Assembly (NCBI GenBank): GCA_033283165.1
Contig: JAWMQL010000003.1
Location: 744,001-808,000 of the forward strand
From: JAWMQL01 sp033283165
Lineage (GTDB): Bacteria > Pseudomonadota > Gammaproteobacteria > Pseudomonadales > Halieaceae
Length of the DNA stretch: 64,000 bases
Direction: 5' to 3'
Position 1 is the first letter of the stretch, and the number at the start of each line of letters is the position of its first letter. The notes beneath the pieces were generated by a model that was not told where the DNA came from, ran no database searches, and saw only the letters and a program-made list of their open reading frames with translations. This document shows positions 26,236-33,363 of this stretch, piece by piece. The translations under genes were made by a program, and so were the position numbers.

Positions 26236-27582
26236 TTGAACCCGCGCTGTCTGGTAGTAGACAAGGACCCTTCCCACGCCAGTACACTGCGGCAACTCGC
26301 GGAGTCCTGCGGTTTCGCGGTAGATATACTGGATGCGACGAATACGGCTGACGCACCAGATTTCGAGGGCTACGATCTGGCCATTCTCGATTTGTCGATG
26401 GAGGACGGGCCGGATGCAGCCGCCCTGCTAAAGCCCAACCTGCTGGAATCTGCAGAAGTGTTTGTCATGAGCGACGTGGACGCTCCGGAGGCCGCCGACC
26501 GCGCCATCCGCATGGGCGCAAGTTATTACTTCTGCAAACCCGGCTCCAGTGAGAACCTGCTACCGCTGTTCGAGGACATCGCCACAGAAGTCGCCAGTGA
26601 AGACAATTCGCCGGTGGAAACCGCAGGTCATACCCTGGACCAGTTCGGCATGTTGCGGGGCAGTTCCCGCGGCATGCGCAAGCTGTACCGCCAGATACGC
26701 AAGGTAGCGCAAACCGACGCGAGTGTACTGGTAGTCGGGGAAAGCGGCGCGGGGAAAGAACTGGTAGCGCACACCACCCACCTCATGTCGCCCCGTCGCA
26801 ATGGTCCCTACGTCGCTTTCAACTGTGCCGCGGTACCGGCGAGCCTGGCCGAGAGCGAGTTGTTCGGCCACGAAAAAGGCGCGTTCAGTGGCGCGACCCA
26901 GCGACACCGGGGTTACTTTGAGCGGGCCAGCGGGGGCACGCTGCTGCTGGACGAGATCACCGAGATGGACATGGACCTGCAGGCAAAGCTGTTGCGTGTC
27001 CTCGAAACCAGGACACTGCGACGGCTGGGGTCCGAGAAGACCATCAGCCTGGATACGCGGGTCATTTCCGCCTGCAACCGCCCCCCTGACGTCGCCGTCC
27101 GTGAGGGCCGGCTGCGCGAGGACCTGTACTACCGCCTCGCACAGTTCCCGGTACGGGTGCCGCCGCTGCGCCGCCGCGGCAGGGATATTGTCGGCCTGGC
27201 ACAGTATTTCCTGCGCGAGCTGAACGAGCAGCATAATACCAGTCTGCTGCTGGGCGAGGAGGCCAAACCGGTTATCGAGGATTACGACTGGCCGGGCAAT
27301 GTACGAGAACTGAAACACCTGGTGGAGCGGGCCTACATTATGTCCGAGACGACCATCGACTCAGAACTGGCAAAGGCCATCAGGGAACAGGAAGGGGGAC
27401 TGATAACGGCGGACCAGGGCATTACTATCGAACCGGGGATGACGATTGCGGAGGCGGAGCGCAAGCTGATCTTCGCCACCCTCGAATACACCGACGATGA
27501 CAAGGGGGCGGCTGCCGACATGCTGGGCATCAGCATAAAGACCCTCTACAACCGGCTGAAGGCCTACGCAGAAGATTCCTGA
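26236..27582 (+). CDS. Sigma-54-dependent response regulator (NtrC family)
   Basis: In this 448-residue regulator, residues 1-120 form a receiver: acidic VDKDP, phospho-acceptor Asp in AILDLSMEDG, MSD and the YYFCKP lysine. The AAA+ domain spans about 140-375, with Walker A GESGAGKE near 167-174, the sigma-54 contact loop GAFSGA (215-220, a T-to-S variant of GAFTGA), Walker B GGTLLLDEI and arginine fingers in RLREDLYYRL. A Fis-type helix-turn-helix closes the protein (GAAADMLGISIKTLYNRLKA). It starts with TTG, preceded by GGAG at 8 nt. No sensor kinase lies in the window. The adjoining intergenic region holds two candidate -24/-12 promoters, its probable targets. Confidence 0.92.
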   Translation: MNPRCLVVDKDPSHASTLRQLAESCGFAVDILDATNTADAPDFEGYDLAILDLSMEDGPDAAALLKPNLLESAEVFVMSDVDAPEAADRAIRMGASYYFCKPGSSENLLPLFEDIATEVASEDNSPVETAGHTLDQFGMLRGSSRGMRKLYRQIRKVAQTDASVLVVGESGAGKELVAHTTHLMSPRRNGPYVAFNCAAVPASLAESELFGHEKGAFSGATQRHRGYFERASGGTLLLDEITEMDMDLQAKLLRVLETRTLRRLGSEKTISLDTRVISACNRPPDVAVREGRLREDLYYRLAQFPVRVPPLRRRGRDIVGLAQYFLRELNEQHNTSLLLGEEAKPVIEDYDWPGNVRELKHLVERAYIMSETTIDSELAKAIREQEGGLITADQGITIEPGMTIAEAERKLIFATLEYTDDDKGAAADMLGISIKTLYNRLKAYAEDS

Positions 27583-27848
27583 TTCCGCGCACACCTGCAA
27601 TCCTTCGCCGGCTGCAACCGAAAGCGGTCACGCTTGGTGTCCACGCAGACGCTCTGCCAGGGTATCTTCAGCGTCTGCCAGGGTGTGGTCAGCAGCACGT
27701 ACTTTACCCGACCGCTTTCCAGCTCCAAACCACAGTATTCTACGGTTCCCACCTGCTGCCCTTGCAGTCCCACCATCAACCACTTCCGGGGCAACTTCAC
27801 CTGGGTGAATCTCTTTGTCTTCCCGCTTCTCGCTGTCGCTGCCTGCAT
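27564..27848 (-). CDS. PRC-barrel-like small protein
   Basis: The 94-residue product starts at the ATG at 27848; a longer TTG-started form to 27884 is possible. The core LMVGLQGQQVGTVEYCGLE followed by KIPWQSVCVDTKRDRF resembles the PRC-barrel fold, in which a beta-barrel ends in a P-W-x-x-L/V-x-V-D segment. It is a small cytoplasmic protein without a signal. It converges with the sigma-54 regulator gene, overlapping its last 19 bp. A candidate sigma-54 promoter lies upstream at 27923-27908. PRC-barrel proteins often appear in general stress clusters. Both the gene call and the domain call are by eye. Confidence 0.6.
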   Translation of the reverse strand: MQAATARSGKTKRFTQVKLPRKWLMVGLQGQQVGTVEYCGLELESGRVKYVLLTTPWQTLKIPWQSVCVDTKRDRFRLQPAKDCRCARNQESSA

Positions 27849-27907
27849 CGATTCCAGACCTGATTTTTGTCGTTGAGCACCCAAATCATCGGCTACTTAT
27901 CCTGGAA

Positions 27908-27923
27908 TGCAGAATGTGTGCCA
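27908..27923 (-). promoter_or_regulatory. Candidate sigma-54 promoter for the PRC-barrel gene
   Basis: Read on the minus strand, TGGCACACATTCTGCA has the -24 TGGCAC element and a -12 TGC element with exact GG-to-GC spacing. Against the consensus TGGCACG-N4-TTGC, only position 7 and the first T of TTGC differ. Transcription would start near 27897, giving a leader of about 50 nt to the ATG at 27848. Confidence 0.55.
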
Positions 27924-27976
27924 GCCGGTATTGGTCCTCCGTCACACTGAAAAAGCGCTTTCCTACCGCTGTTCGT

Positions 27977-28040
27977 GGAAAAATTTTCCGATCGCCGTGT
28001 AAAAGCTTCCCCTTACAGCCATCCAGGCGCGCTGCGCGCC
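27977..28040. promoter_or_regulatory. Three inverted repeats between the divergent sigma-54 promoters
   Basis: The 305-bp stretch 27849-28153 has no gene. Besides the two promoters it holds GGAAAA-A-TTTTCC (27977-27989), TGTAA-N10-TTACA (27998-28017) and GGCGCGC-T-GCGCGCC (28026-28040). Any could be the enhancer bound by the Fis-type HTH of the adjacent sigma-54 regulator. All lie 24-87 bp upstream of one promoter or 54-132 bp upstream of the other. Assignment is speculative, but the repeats are exact. Confidence 0.4.
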
Positions 28041-28063
28041 GCGAGACACGGTTTCCCACCCCC

Positions 28064-28079
28064 TGGCATGGTCCTTGCT
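28064..28079 (+). promoter_or_regulatory. Candidate sigma-54 promoter for the 28154 gene
   Basis: TGGCATGGTCCTTGCT matches the -24/-12 consensus TGGCACG-N4-TTGCW at every defined base except C-to-T at position 6, with exact spacing. Transcription would start near 28091, 63 nt before the start codon at 28154. Confidence 0.7.
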
Positions 28080-28153
28080 GCTAACACCGTGTAGCAGAAA
28101 CGCTGCCCGTCTGAACACGGCGGACCATTCAAAGAGCTGTTAAGGAGTTAGTT

Positions 28154-28534
28154 ATGACAACCGAGCGAGAAGGCCACGACAGTTACAAGATGCTGATGGG
28201 CGCTCTCGATGTGCTCAATGAAGCCATGGACAAATACCGCGACAAGCCCATTATCAGGGACATCATGTCACTGGTGGACGAGCAGGCCGCGGGGCGCAAG
28301 TTTGGGGTTGCGGTTTACGACAACGACCCGGACAAGCCGTTTGACTACTACACCATCCGCCTCCACAACAAGCGCATGGAACTGGTGTCAAGGGGGAAGG
28401 ACTCACCTGATATCGACTGGAAGGTATCAATGGAGTACCTGAAGGACGTTAATGAGGACCCGGACGCGTATATCAGCAATCCGCTGAAGCTCGACCTGGA
28501 CTGGTTGAAACACCGCCTCAGCGACGCCGCATAA
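28154..28534 (+). CDS. Small acidic cytoplasmic protein of unknown function
   Basis: The 126-residue protein has no recognised function. An excellent Shine-Dalgarno (AAGGAG) precedes the ATG. The N-terminal 50 residues are predicted helix (SYKMLMGALDVLNEAMDKYR). The middle looks like a small alpha/beta unit (KFGVAVYDNDPDKPFDYYTI, then KRMELVSRGKDSPDIDWKVS), which recalls SCP2-like lipid-binding folds only weakly. There is no signal or membrane segment. The candidate sigma-54 promoter at 28064 and the adjacent NtrC-type regulator suggest it is an induced stress or nutrient-response protein. Confidence 0.75.
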   Translation: MTTEREGHDSYKMLMGALDVLNEAMDKYRDKPIIRDIMSLVDEQAAGRKFGVAVYDNDPDKPFDYYTIRLHNKRMELVSRGKDSPDIDWKVSMEYLKDVNEDPDAYISNPLKLDLDWLKHRLSDAA

Positions 28535-28560
28535 GGCGCCAACGGCACTCATGCAAAGAC

Positions 28561-28582
28561 ACCGGGCGGGGAACCGCCCGGT
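28561..28582 (+). terminator. Strong GC hairpin after the 28154 gene
   Basis: ACCGGGCGG-GGAA-CCGCCCGGT forms a 9-bp perfect stem with a 4-nt loop, 26 bp past the stop codon. No T-run follows, so it could be a weak terminator or a transcript-stabilising 3' end. The remaining sequence up to 28711 shows nothing else I recognise. Confidence 0.5.
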
Positions 28583-28711
28583 GGACCACGACCAGCAAAC
28601 CTCCACGACCTGTCGGGAACGTTTAACAAAGCCATTTGCACCCAACTCCCGCTCAAGACTGGCCAGGTTAGCCCGACCATCACTCACCGCTTGTCAGGAA
28701 GGAGAGACATC

Positions 28712-28900
28712 ATGGGTATAGAAGCTACAGGCATCGTGGGTTTACTGGTGCTGGCTCTGGATATATGGGCCATACTGAATACCTTGAGCGCTCCGGCTAC
28801 CCCGGGCTCCAGGTTACTGTGGATCCTGCTGATACTGGTACTGCCGGTTATAGGGGTAATTCTCTGGTTCTTACTGGGGCCTCGCGCCAGCAGGGCCTGA
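28712..28900 (+). CDS. PLDc_N-type small membrane protein
   Basis: The 62-residue protein starts at the ATG at 28712, which has an AAGGAGAG Shine-Dalgarno. Two transmembrane helices are evident: GIVGLLVLALDIWAILNTL and LLWILLILVLPVIGVILWFL. They end in the GPR-containing tail. This is the stand-alone form of the phospholipase D-nuclease N-terminal domain (PLDc_N), which carries no catalytic residues. Such peptides occur in envelope-stress clusters. It sits between the sigma-54-linked gene and the potassium transporter genes, all on the plus strand. Confidence 0.8.
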   Translation: MGIEATGIVGLLVLALDIWAILNTLSAPATPGSRLLWILLILVLPVIGVILWFLLGPRASRA

Positions 28901-29016
28901 CGTCAGCAGGTACCACGTTGGCGGTGCGTATTACCACGTGGCACCCGGAACAGCGGGTTGCGACAGCAACCGTGAGCTGCCGGTGACGGCCAAGTACATT
29001 TCACAATAAGCTCTCT

Positions 29017-30462
29017 ATGGCCAAATACAGTGCTATGCAGTTCGCCGTCCGCCCCACCGTCGTGGGACGTCTTCTGTCGGACATGTATGGCATTCTCGCC
29101 CTACTGACCCTGGTGCCCGCGGGCCTCGCCTGGGTCACCGATTCGGCCGCCGCCAAGGCTTACTCGGGCGTCATCGCGTCCCTTGCCCTGTGCTGGCTGG
29201 GCGGCAGGCTGCTGGCGCCACCCGACCGGGTGCAGAAAAACGAGGCCCTGGCAATGGTAGCGCTGCTGTTCATTACCTCGTCACTGTTGCTCTGCTTACC
29301 ACTGATGAGCTATGGCATACCATTCATGGACGCCTGGTTCGAATCGGTGTCCGGAGTAACCACAACCGGGTTGTCGACCCTCGATATTGCCGAGGCCTCC
29401 CCCGCTTTTCTGTTCGGCCGGGCCTGGATGCAATGGCTTGGCGGTATCGGCGTTGTCGTACTCGCGCTGGCGATCTTCGTAAGGCCCGGGGTTACCGCCA
29501 ACCGTCTTGGCTTCAGCGACCGGGAAATGGATGACGTGGTCGGCGGAACTCGTGCCCACGCCAGAAGGGTCATCATCATCTACCTCCTGCTCACCGCACT
29601 GGGCATTACCGCGCTGTATTTCAGCGGCGCCAGCCTGCTGGACGCCGTGGTGCACTGCATGGCAGCCCTTTCGACCGGCGGCTTTGCCAACTACCCCAAC
29701 AGTCTGGCCGATGTCAATGCGGCGCACCTGTGGGTCGTCAACCTACTGTGTGTAGCGGGAGCGATTTCTTTTCACCTGTACTACCGATCGCTATTGCGCT
29801 CCGGGCGCGGTAAATTTATCGACAACCAGTTGTATACCCTGCTGGCCACACTCGCAGCCGGTATCGGCCTGATGTGGGTCTTGGCGACGCTGGCGGGACT
29901 GGAGCTGCCCGCCCGGGACCTGTTGACCACGGTTGTCTCAGCCCAGACTACCGCCGGCTTCAGCAGCACGGAGATCGGCGCCCTGCCGTCTTCCATGATC
30001 CTGTTGCTTTGCGTCCTCATGGCAATCGGCGGGGGTGCCGGTTCGACCGCGGGCGGCTTCAAGCTGGATCGCGCATTACTGCTGTTCCAGATTGCACACC
30101 GGTCCCTGTTGCGAAGCACCCTCTCCGAGCACGTTCATGTGCGCGGCGCCAAGCACCAGGAGGGCAGCAGGATGGAAGAAGCCCTGTCCCTGCTGGTCTG
30201 GTTCCTGGCCATCGTGCTCCTGTCGTGGCTGGTCTTCGTTGCGTACGGCTTCCCGCCACTGCAGTCGTTATTCGAGGTCGTCTCTGCCCTGGCGACCGTG
30301 GGGCTGTCTTCAGGTATTACGAACGCTGAGCTGCCCGCGGAGCTCAAGCTGGTGTTGTGTACTAATATGCTGTTGGGGCGGGTGGAAATCATCGCCGTGC
30401 TGGTACTGCTGGCGCCGCGCAACTGGATAGGCCGCCGGCGCGGCAGCGGGGAAAAGCCATGA
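29017..30462 (+). CDS. trkH: TrkH-family potassium uptake channel
   Basis: This 481-residue inner-membrane protein is built from four membrane-pore-membrane repeats. The selectivity-filter segments include FESVSGVTTTGLSTLDI, MAALSTGGFANYPNS, SAQTTAGFSSTEIGA and VSALATVGLSSGI, each with the conserved glycine in the filter position. It mediates K+ (possibly Na+-coupled) uptake. It overlaps the TrkA-N gene by ATGA, so channel and gating subunit are co-translated. Confidence 0.93.
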   Translation: MAKYSAMQFAVRPTVVGRLLSDMYGILALLTLVPAGLAWVTDSAAAKAYSGVIASLALCWLGGRLLAPPDRVQKNEALAMVALLFITSSLLLCLPLMSYGIPFMDAWFESVSGVTTTGLSTLDIAEASPAFLFGRAWMQWLGGIGVVVLALAIFVRPGVTANRLGFSDREMDDVVGGTRAHARRVIIIYLLLTALGITALYFSGASLLDAVVHCMAALSTGGFANYPNSLADVNAAHLWVVNLLCVAGAISFHLYYRSLLRSGRGKFIDNQLYTLLATLAAGIGLMWVLATLAGLELPARDLLTTVVSAQTTAGFSSTEIGALPSSMILLLCVLMAIGGGAGSTAGGFKLDRALLLFQIAHRSLLRSTLSEHVHVRGAKHQEGSRMEEALSLLVWFLAIVLLSWLVFVAYGFPPLQSLFEVVSALATVGLSSGITNAELPAELKLVLCTNMLLGRVEIIAVLVLLAPRNWIGRRRGSGEKP

Positions 30463-30875
30463 GAGTTGTATTGATCGGCGCCAGTCGCCTGGCGTTGGCG
30501 AGCGTAGAAAAGTTTCTCGAGGAAGGCCACGAGGTAGTGGTGATAGAAAAAGAACAGTCCGTCATCGACAAACTGGACGATGATTACGACTGCAGCTTTT
30601 ACTGCGGCGACGGCGCCAAACCCAGTGTGCTGGAGGATGTCGATCCTGGCAGCACCGACCTGCTGCTGTGTCTGTCCGACGACGACACCTCCAACGTCCT
30701 CGCTGCCGTCGTGGCCAAATCCATGGACTTCAGTCGTGTCGTTCTGCGCCTCGAAAGCCGTGAGTTACTACCGATCTGCGATCAACTGCAGCTCGATAAC
30801 GTGATCGTACCCGACCAGCGCATCGCCAGCGAACTGCTGTCTTTCGCCGAGGGCGAGCAGGATTGCCCGGAGTAA
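30459..30875 (+). CDS. TrkA-N (RCK_N) nucleotide-binding gating subunit, single domain
   Basis: This 138-residue cytoplasmic protein has a Rossmann fold: MRVVLIGASRLALASVEKFL with the dinucleotide loop slightly altered (GASRLA for GxGxxG), the acidic VVIEKEQSVIDKL at strand 2, and the CGDGAKPSVLEDVDPGSTDL segment. The usual second RCK_C domain is missing, so it is shorter than KtrA (about 220 residues) or TrkA (about 458). It should gate the TrkH protein encoded immediately upstream in response to nucleotides. Confidence 0.87.
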   Translation: MRVVLIGASRLALASVEKFLEEGHEVVVIEKEQSVIDKLDDDYDCSFYCGDGAKPSVLEDVDPGSTDLLLCLSDDDTSNVLAAVVAKSMDFSRVVLRLESRELLPICDQLQLDNVIVPDQRIASELLSFAEGEQDCPE

Positions 30876-30927
30876 TATTCCCCCGGAGTGCTGCAATCAA
30901 ATCGCCGAGTCTGGTGCCCGTGAGGGC

Positions 30928-30956
30928 TTGACTACCCTCCCGGAAATCAGGAAAAT
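30928..30956 (+). promoter_or_regulatory. Putative sigma-70 promoter of tRNA-Met
   Basis: TTGACT (30928-30933), a 17-bp spacer and GAAAAT (30951-30956) are followed by a GC-rich discriminator (GCGCGCC) typical of stringently controlled stable-RNA promoters. The first tRNA base is at 30998. Confidence 0.5.
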
Positions 30957-30997
30957 GCGCGCCTCTCGAGGGACCTCAGGTCCCGTCTGCTGAATGT

Positions 30998-31074
30998 GGC
31001 TACGTAGCTCAGCTGGTTAGAGCACAGCATTCATAATGCTGGGGTCGGTGGTTCAAGTCCACCCGTAGCTACCA
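30998..31074 (+). tRNA. tRNA-Met (CAU), elongator type, CCA encoded
   Basis: The full cloverleaf is present: acceptor GGCTACG/CGTAGCT, D-stem GCTC/GAGC, anticodon stem CAGCA/TGCTG with loop TTCATAA (anticodon CAT), T-stem GGTGG/CCACC with TTCAAGT, and a genomic CCA. The overall sequence closely follows the elongator tRNA-Met pattern rather than the initiator, which has a 1:72 mismatch. The end pair is G1-U72 where I would expect G-C. An integrative element begins just downstream, so the 3' end may have been replaced during integration. Confidence 0.96.
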
Positions 31075-31125
31075 CTCTTTCTTCTTATTTTTCAAAAGCT
31101 TAGCGCATTTTTTGGCGCTGTCAAA

Positions 31126-31184
31126 TTGATCATATTTTGATCATTTTTCAAATTGAGACCATTTTGAGACCATATTGAGACCAC
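31126..31184 (+). repeat. Helically phased TTGATCAT / TTGAGACCAT repeats
   Basis: TTGATCAT occurs at 31126 and 31137, and TTGAGACCAT at 31153 and 31164 with TTGAGACCAC at 31175. Spacing within each group is exactly 11 bp, one helical turn. A further TTGAGACC is at 34946, near the other side of the element. They lie 50-110 bp behind the tRNA, where arm-type sites for the integrase or excisionase would be expected. Confidence 0.65.
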
Positions 31185-31198
31185 CAGTGGCGCTAGGC

Positions 31199-31346
31199 GG
31201 CTCTACCCCATTAGGCTCTACCCAATTTTCGGGAGACGGGCATTCACTCGTACCCAATTGATGATGCCATCCCACCCGCAGCGGGTCAGCACCTTCAGCC
31301 GGTAATTCTCAAGGTTCCTGAAACCACAAGCTCTCCTCGAAATCAT
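31199..31346 (-). pseudogene. ISL3-family IS remnant: transposase C-terminus plus terminal repeat
   Basis: The last 42 codons of a transposase are readable on the minus strand (31346-31218). The segment SRRACGFRNLENYRLKVL followed by TRCGWDG resembles the extreme C-terminus of ISL3-type transposases. The stop codon lies inside GGCTCTACCCAATTTTCGGG (31214-31233), and GGCTCT is the characteristic start of ISL3 terminal inverted repeats. A second GGCTCTACCCC begins at 31199. Upstream homology stops abruptly, so only the right end of the insertion sequence survives. Family assignment is by eye. Confidence 0.6.
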
Positions 31347-31400
31347 TCTTGTGTACAGATAGTGCACTAACTTCGATTTTGCCATTTCCCTCTGATCGCG

Positions 31401-31434
31401 GCGAAAAATCCAGGCTTGCGCCTGCATTTTTCGC
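31401..31434. other. Long near-perfect hairpin in the element's leader
   Basis: GCGAAAAAT-C-CAGGC (31401-31415) pairs with GCCTG-C-ATTTTTCGC (31420-31434) around the 4-nt loop TTGC, with a single C/C mismatch. It lies in the gene-free stretch 31075-31596, after the ISL3 fragment and 160 bp before the excisionase-like gene. It could be a terminator, a regulatory RNA or a protein-binding structure. The remainder of that stretch shows no gene I can support. Confidence 0.6.
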
Positions 31435-31596
31435 AGAGGAAGTGGGTGGGAACAGCCCGTTTCCGCCGATTCATAGACCCTGACCAGGGCCGTTTCCCTC
31501 CTTTCAGCAGACTTTTTCATTCCATGGAATGTTGGCTCTACAAGGTGATCAACCGGGCATGGGGCCCACCGATCACCGAGATACCTGGAGCCTGTC

Positions 31597-31815
31597 ATGG
31601 ACACCTTTACCTATCTCACCACGGATGAACTCTCCGATCGCATCAAGTACGACGCCCGGACCATCCGCAACCGCCTCAAGGATTCCGTTCTCCTGGAAGG
31701 CATCCACTACATCCGACCCTTCGGCGGCCGCAAGATCCTCTACGTCTGGGAGCGTATCGAGCGTGATATGGCCCGCCCCACAGCCACCACCGCCTTGATG
31801 GCCGGTATTCAGTAA
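31597..31815 (+). CDS. Excisionase/AlpA-like small DNA-binding protein
   Basis: This 72-residue protein has a winged-helix-like N-terminus: YLTTDELSDRIKYDARTIRN as the helix-turn-helix, followed by the wing HYIRPFGGRKILYVW. That is typical of recombination directionality factors and AlpA/MerR-like excisionases. A GGAG Shine-Dalgarno is 7 nt before the ATG. The integrase gene follows 10 bp downstream, forming an xis-int unit. Confidence 0.8.
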   Translation: MDTFTYLTTDELSDRIKYDARTIRNRLKDSVLLEGIHYIRPFGGRKILYVWERIERDMARPTATTALMAGIQ

Positions 31816-31825
31816 GGAGGCTGTC

Positions 31826-33034
31826 ATGGGAACCATTAACGCACGAGGCGGCAAACTCTTTCTCGATGTTCGTTATCGAGGGGTTCGTTGCCGTGAGTAT
31901 ACAAAGCTAGAAGACAAACCATCGAATCGGAAGCGGCTCGATGCGGTAGTCCAACGAATGGAAGCCGAGATGATCTTGGGCACCTTCCAATACAGCGAAT
32001 ACTTCCCCAACTCCAAGCTGGCAGCCCAGTTTGCGGAGCACGACCAGCGGATTGAGCGCCAGCAGGCCTCCACGCCGACCTTTCAGGCGTTCTCCGAGAC
32101 CTGGTTCGCGGAAAATGAGATCGGCTGGAAGCATTCCTATAAGGAAACCCTGCGCAATTCACTCAGCAAGCACCTGCTACCCGCCTTTGGAGAGGTCCCG
32201 GTAGGGCAGATTCTGCGGGCCGATATCCTCACCTTCCGGGCCAGCCTGGCCAAGATTCCCCGTGAGAATGGCACCGAGGGCCTGTCGGCCTCGCGTATCA
32301 ATACCATCCTGGTGCCCCTGCGGCTGATCCTGAATGAGGCTGCAGACCGCTTCGGCTTTGAATCCCCCTACAAGAACATCAAGGCCCTGCGGGTGCCCAA
32401 AACCCAGATTCAGCCGTTCACGCTGAATGAAGTCCAGCTGATCCTGACCCATGTCCGGGACGCCTTTAAGCCTTACTTCACGGTCCGGTTCTACACCGGC
32501 ATGCGCTCCGGGGAGATTCATGGCCTGAAATGGCAGTACGTGGATTTTGAGCGCCGGGTGATTCAGGTCCGCGAGAGCCTGGTGGCCGGTCAAATGACCG
32601 ATACCAAAACGGATAGCTCGTGCCGCGACATCCCCATGTCGCCCTTCGTTTTTGATGCACTCAAAGACCAGGAAAAGCGCACCAAGGGGATGGAATTCGT
32701 CTTCTGTAACGGCGAAGGGAATCCCCTCAGCCTCCAGAACGTGACCAACCGGGTCTGGAAGCCCCTGCTGCGGCTGCTGGACCTGCCCTACCGCAAGCTT
32801 TACCAGACACGCCATACCGCCGCCTCCCTGTGGTTGGCTGCGGGTGAGAACGTGATGTGGGTATCCCGGATGCTCGGCCATGCCGATATCCACACCACCC
32901 TGACCCGCTATGCCGCCTACACCCGGGATCTTACACGCCGGGATGGCTCTGCCTTTGAAGCCCTACTGAACCAAAACCTCAACAACCCCACCTCCAGTAA
33001 TCTGGAAGGAGATGCATCATGCCAAACCAAGTAA
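31826..33034 (+). CDS. Tyrosine-type site-specific integrase
   Basis: This 402-residue phage-type integrase has an N-terminal arm-binding segment (about residues 1-85, INARGGKLFLDVRYRGVRCR), a SAM-like core-binding domain (85-195) and a catalytic domain with R227 (MRSGE), K261, the box YQTRHT with R329 (Y326 replaces the usual His), H352 (MLGH) and nucleophile Y362 (TRYAAY). It starts after AAGGAGGCTGTC. It is placed 750 bp from the tRNA-Met 3' end, which is the likely attachment site. The C-terminus overlaps the next small gene by 16 bp. Confidence 0.95.
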   Translation: MGTINARGGKLFLDVRYRGVRCREYTKLEDKPSNRKRLDAVVQRMEAEMILGTFQYSEYFPNSKLAAQFAEHDQRIERQQASTPTFQAFSETWFAENEIGWKHSYKETLRNSLSKHLLPAFGEVPVGQILRADILTFRASLAKIPRENGTEGLSASRINTILVPLRLILNEAADRFGFESPYKNIKALRVPKTQIQPFTLNEVQLILTHVRDAFKPYFTVRFYTGMRSGEIHGLKWQYVDFERRVIQVRESLVAGQMTDTKTDSSCRDIPMSPFVFDALKDQEKRTKGMEFVFCNGEGNPLSLQNVTNRVWKPLLRLLDLPYRKLYQTRHTAASLWLAAGENVMWVSRMLGHADIHTTLTRYAAYTRDLTRRDGSAFEALLNQNLNNPTSSNLEGDASCQTK

Positions 33035-33363
33035 ACGACAATATGACGGACTTTTTTGACCGTGAGCCGACGGATTTTGCCTATAACCAGTTGATGAAAA
33101 GACGCCGGGATCTTTTCCGACACTACGGCCGCATGCTGTGCGATGACGTGCGGATTAGGCCGGAAGACCACTACCTCGGCGGCAAACTTTACTACTGGCC
33201 AGAGGCAAACAACCTCAAGACGGTGCAGCGCTGGCTGGTCACCTACCTCCGCGGGGAAGACATTCTCAAGGCCACGATCGACGTGGAAGACTGCCGCCGG
33301 GAGTTTCGCAGGGAGCTGTGCAACGCCATACCGACCTATCAGCGGGGGGATTTCGATCTATGA
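33019..33363 (+). CDS. Unknown 114-residue element protein
   Basis: No family is recognised. AAGGAGATG precedes the ATG at 33019. The protein is charged, with many Arg, Asp and Tyr residues (AYNQLMKRRRDLFRHYGRM, YYWPEANNLKTVQRWLVTYL), and looks helical and cytoplasmic. It overlaps the integrase gene at its start and the next gene by ATGA at its end, so it belongs to the integrase transcript. It could be a small nucleic-acid-binding or control protein. Confidence 0.6.
   Translation: MPNQVNDNMTDFFDREPTDFAYNQLMKRRRDLFRHYGRMLCDDVRIRPEDHYLGGKLYYWPEANNLKTVQRWLVTYLRGEDILKATIDVEDCRREFRRELCNAIPTYQRGDFDL

Noticed and set aside
31096..31122. Possible terminator of tRNA-Met (AGCGC/GCGCT)
   Set aside because: The stem is only 5 bp with an 8-nt loop and no following T-tract.
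31347..31604. N-terminal part of the minus-strand frame ending at 31218
   Set aside because: Only the last 42 codons resemble a transposase. The upstream part covers the hairpin and shows no similarity or RBS.
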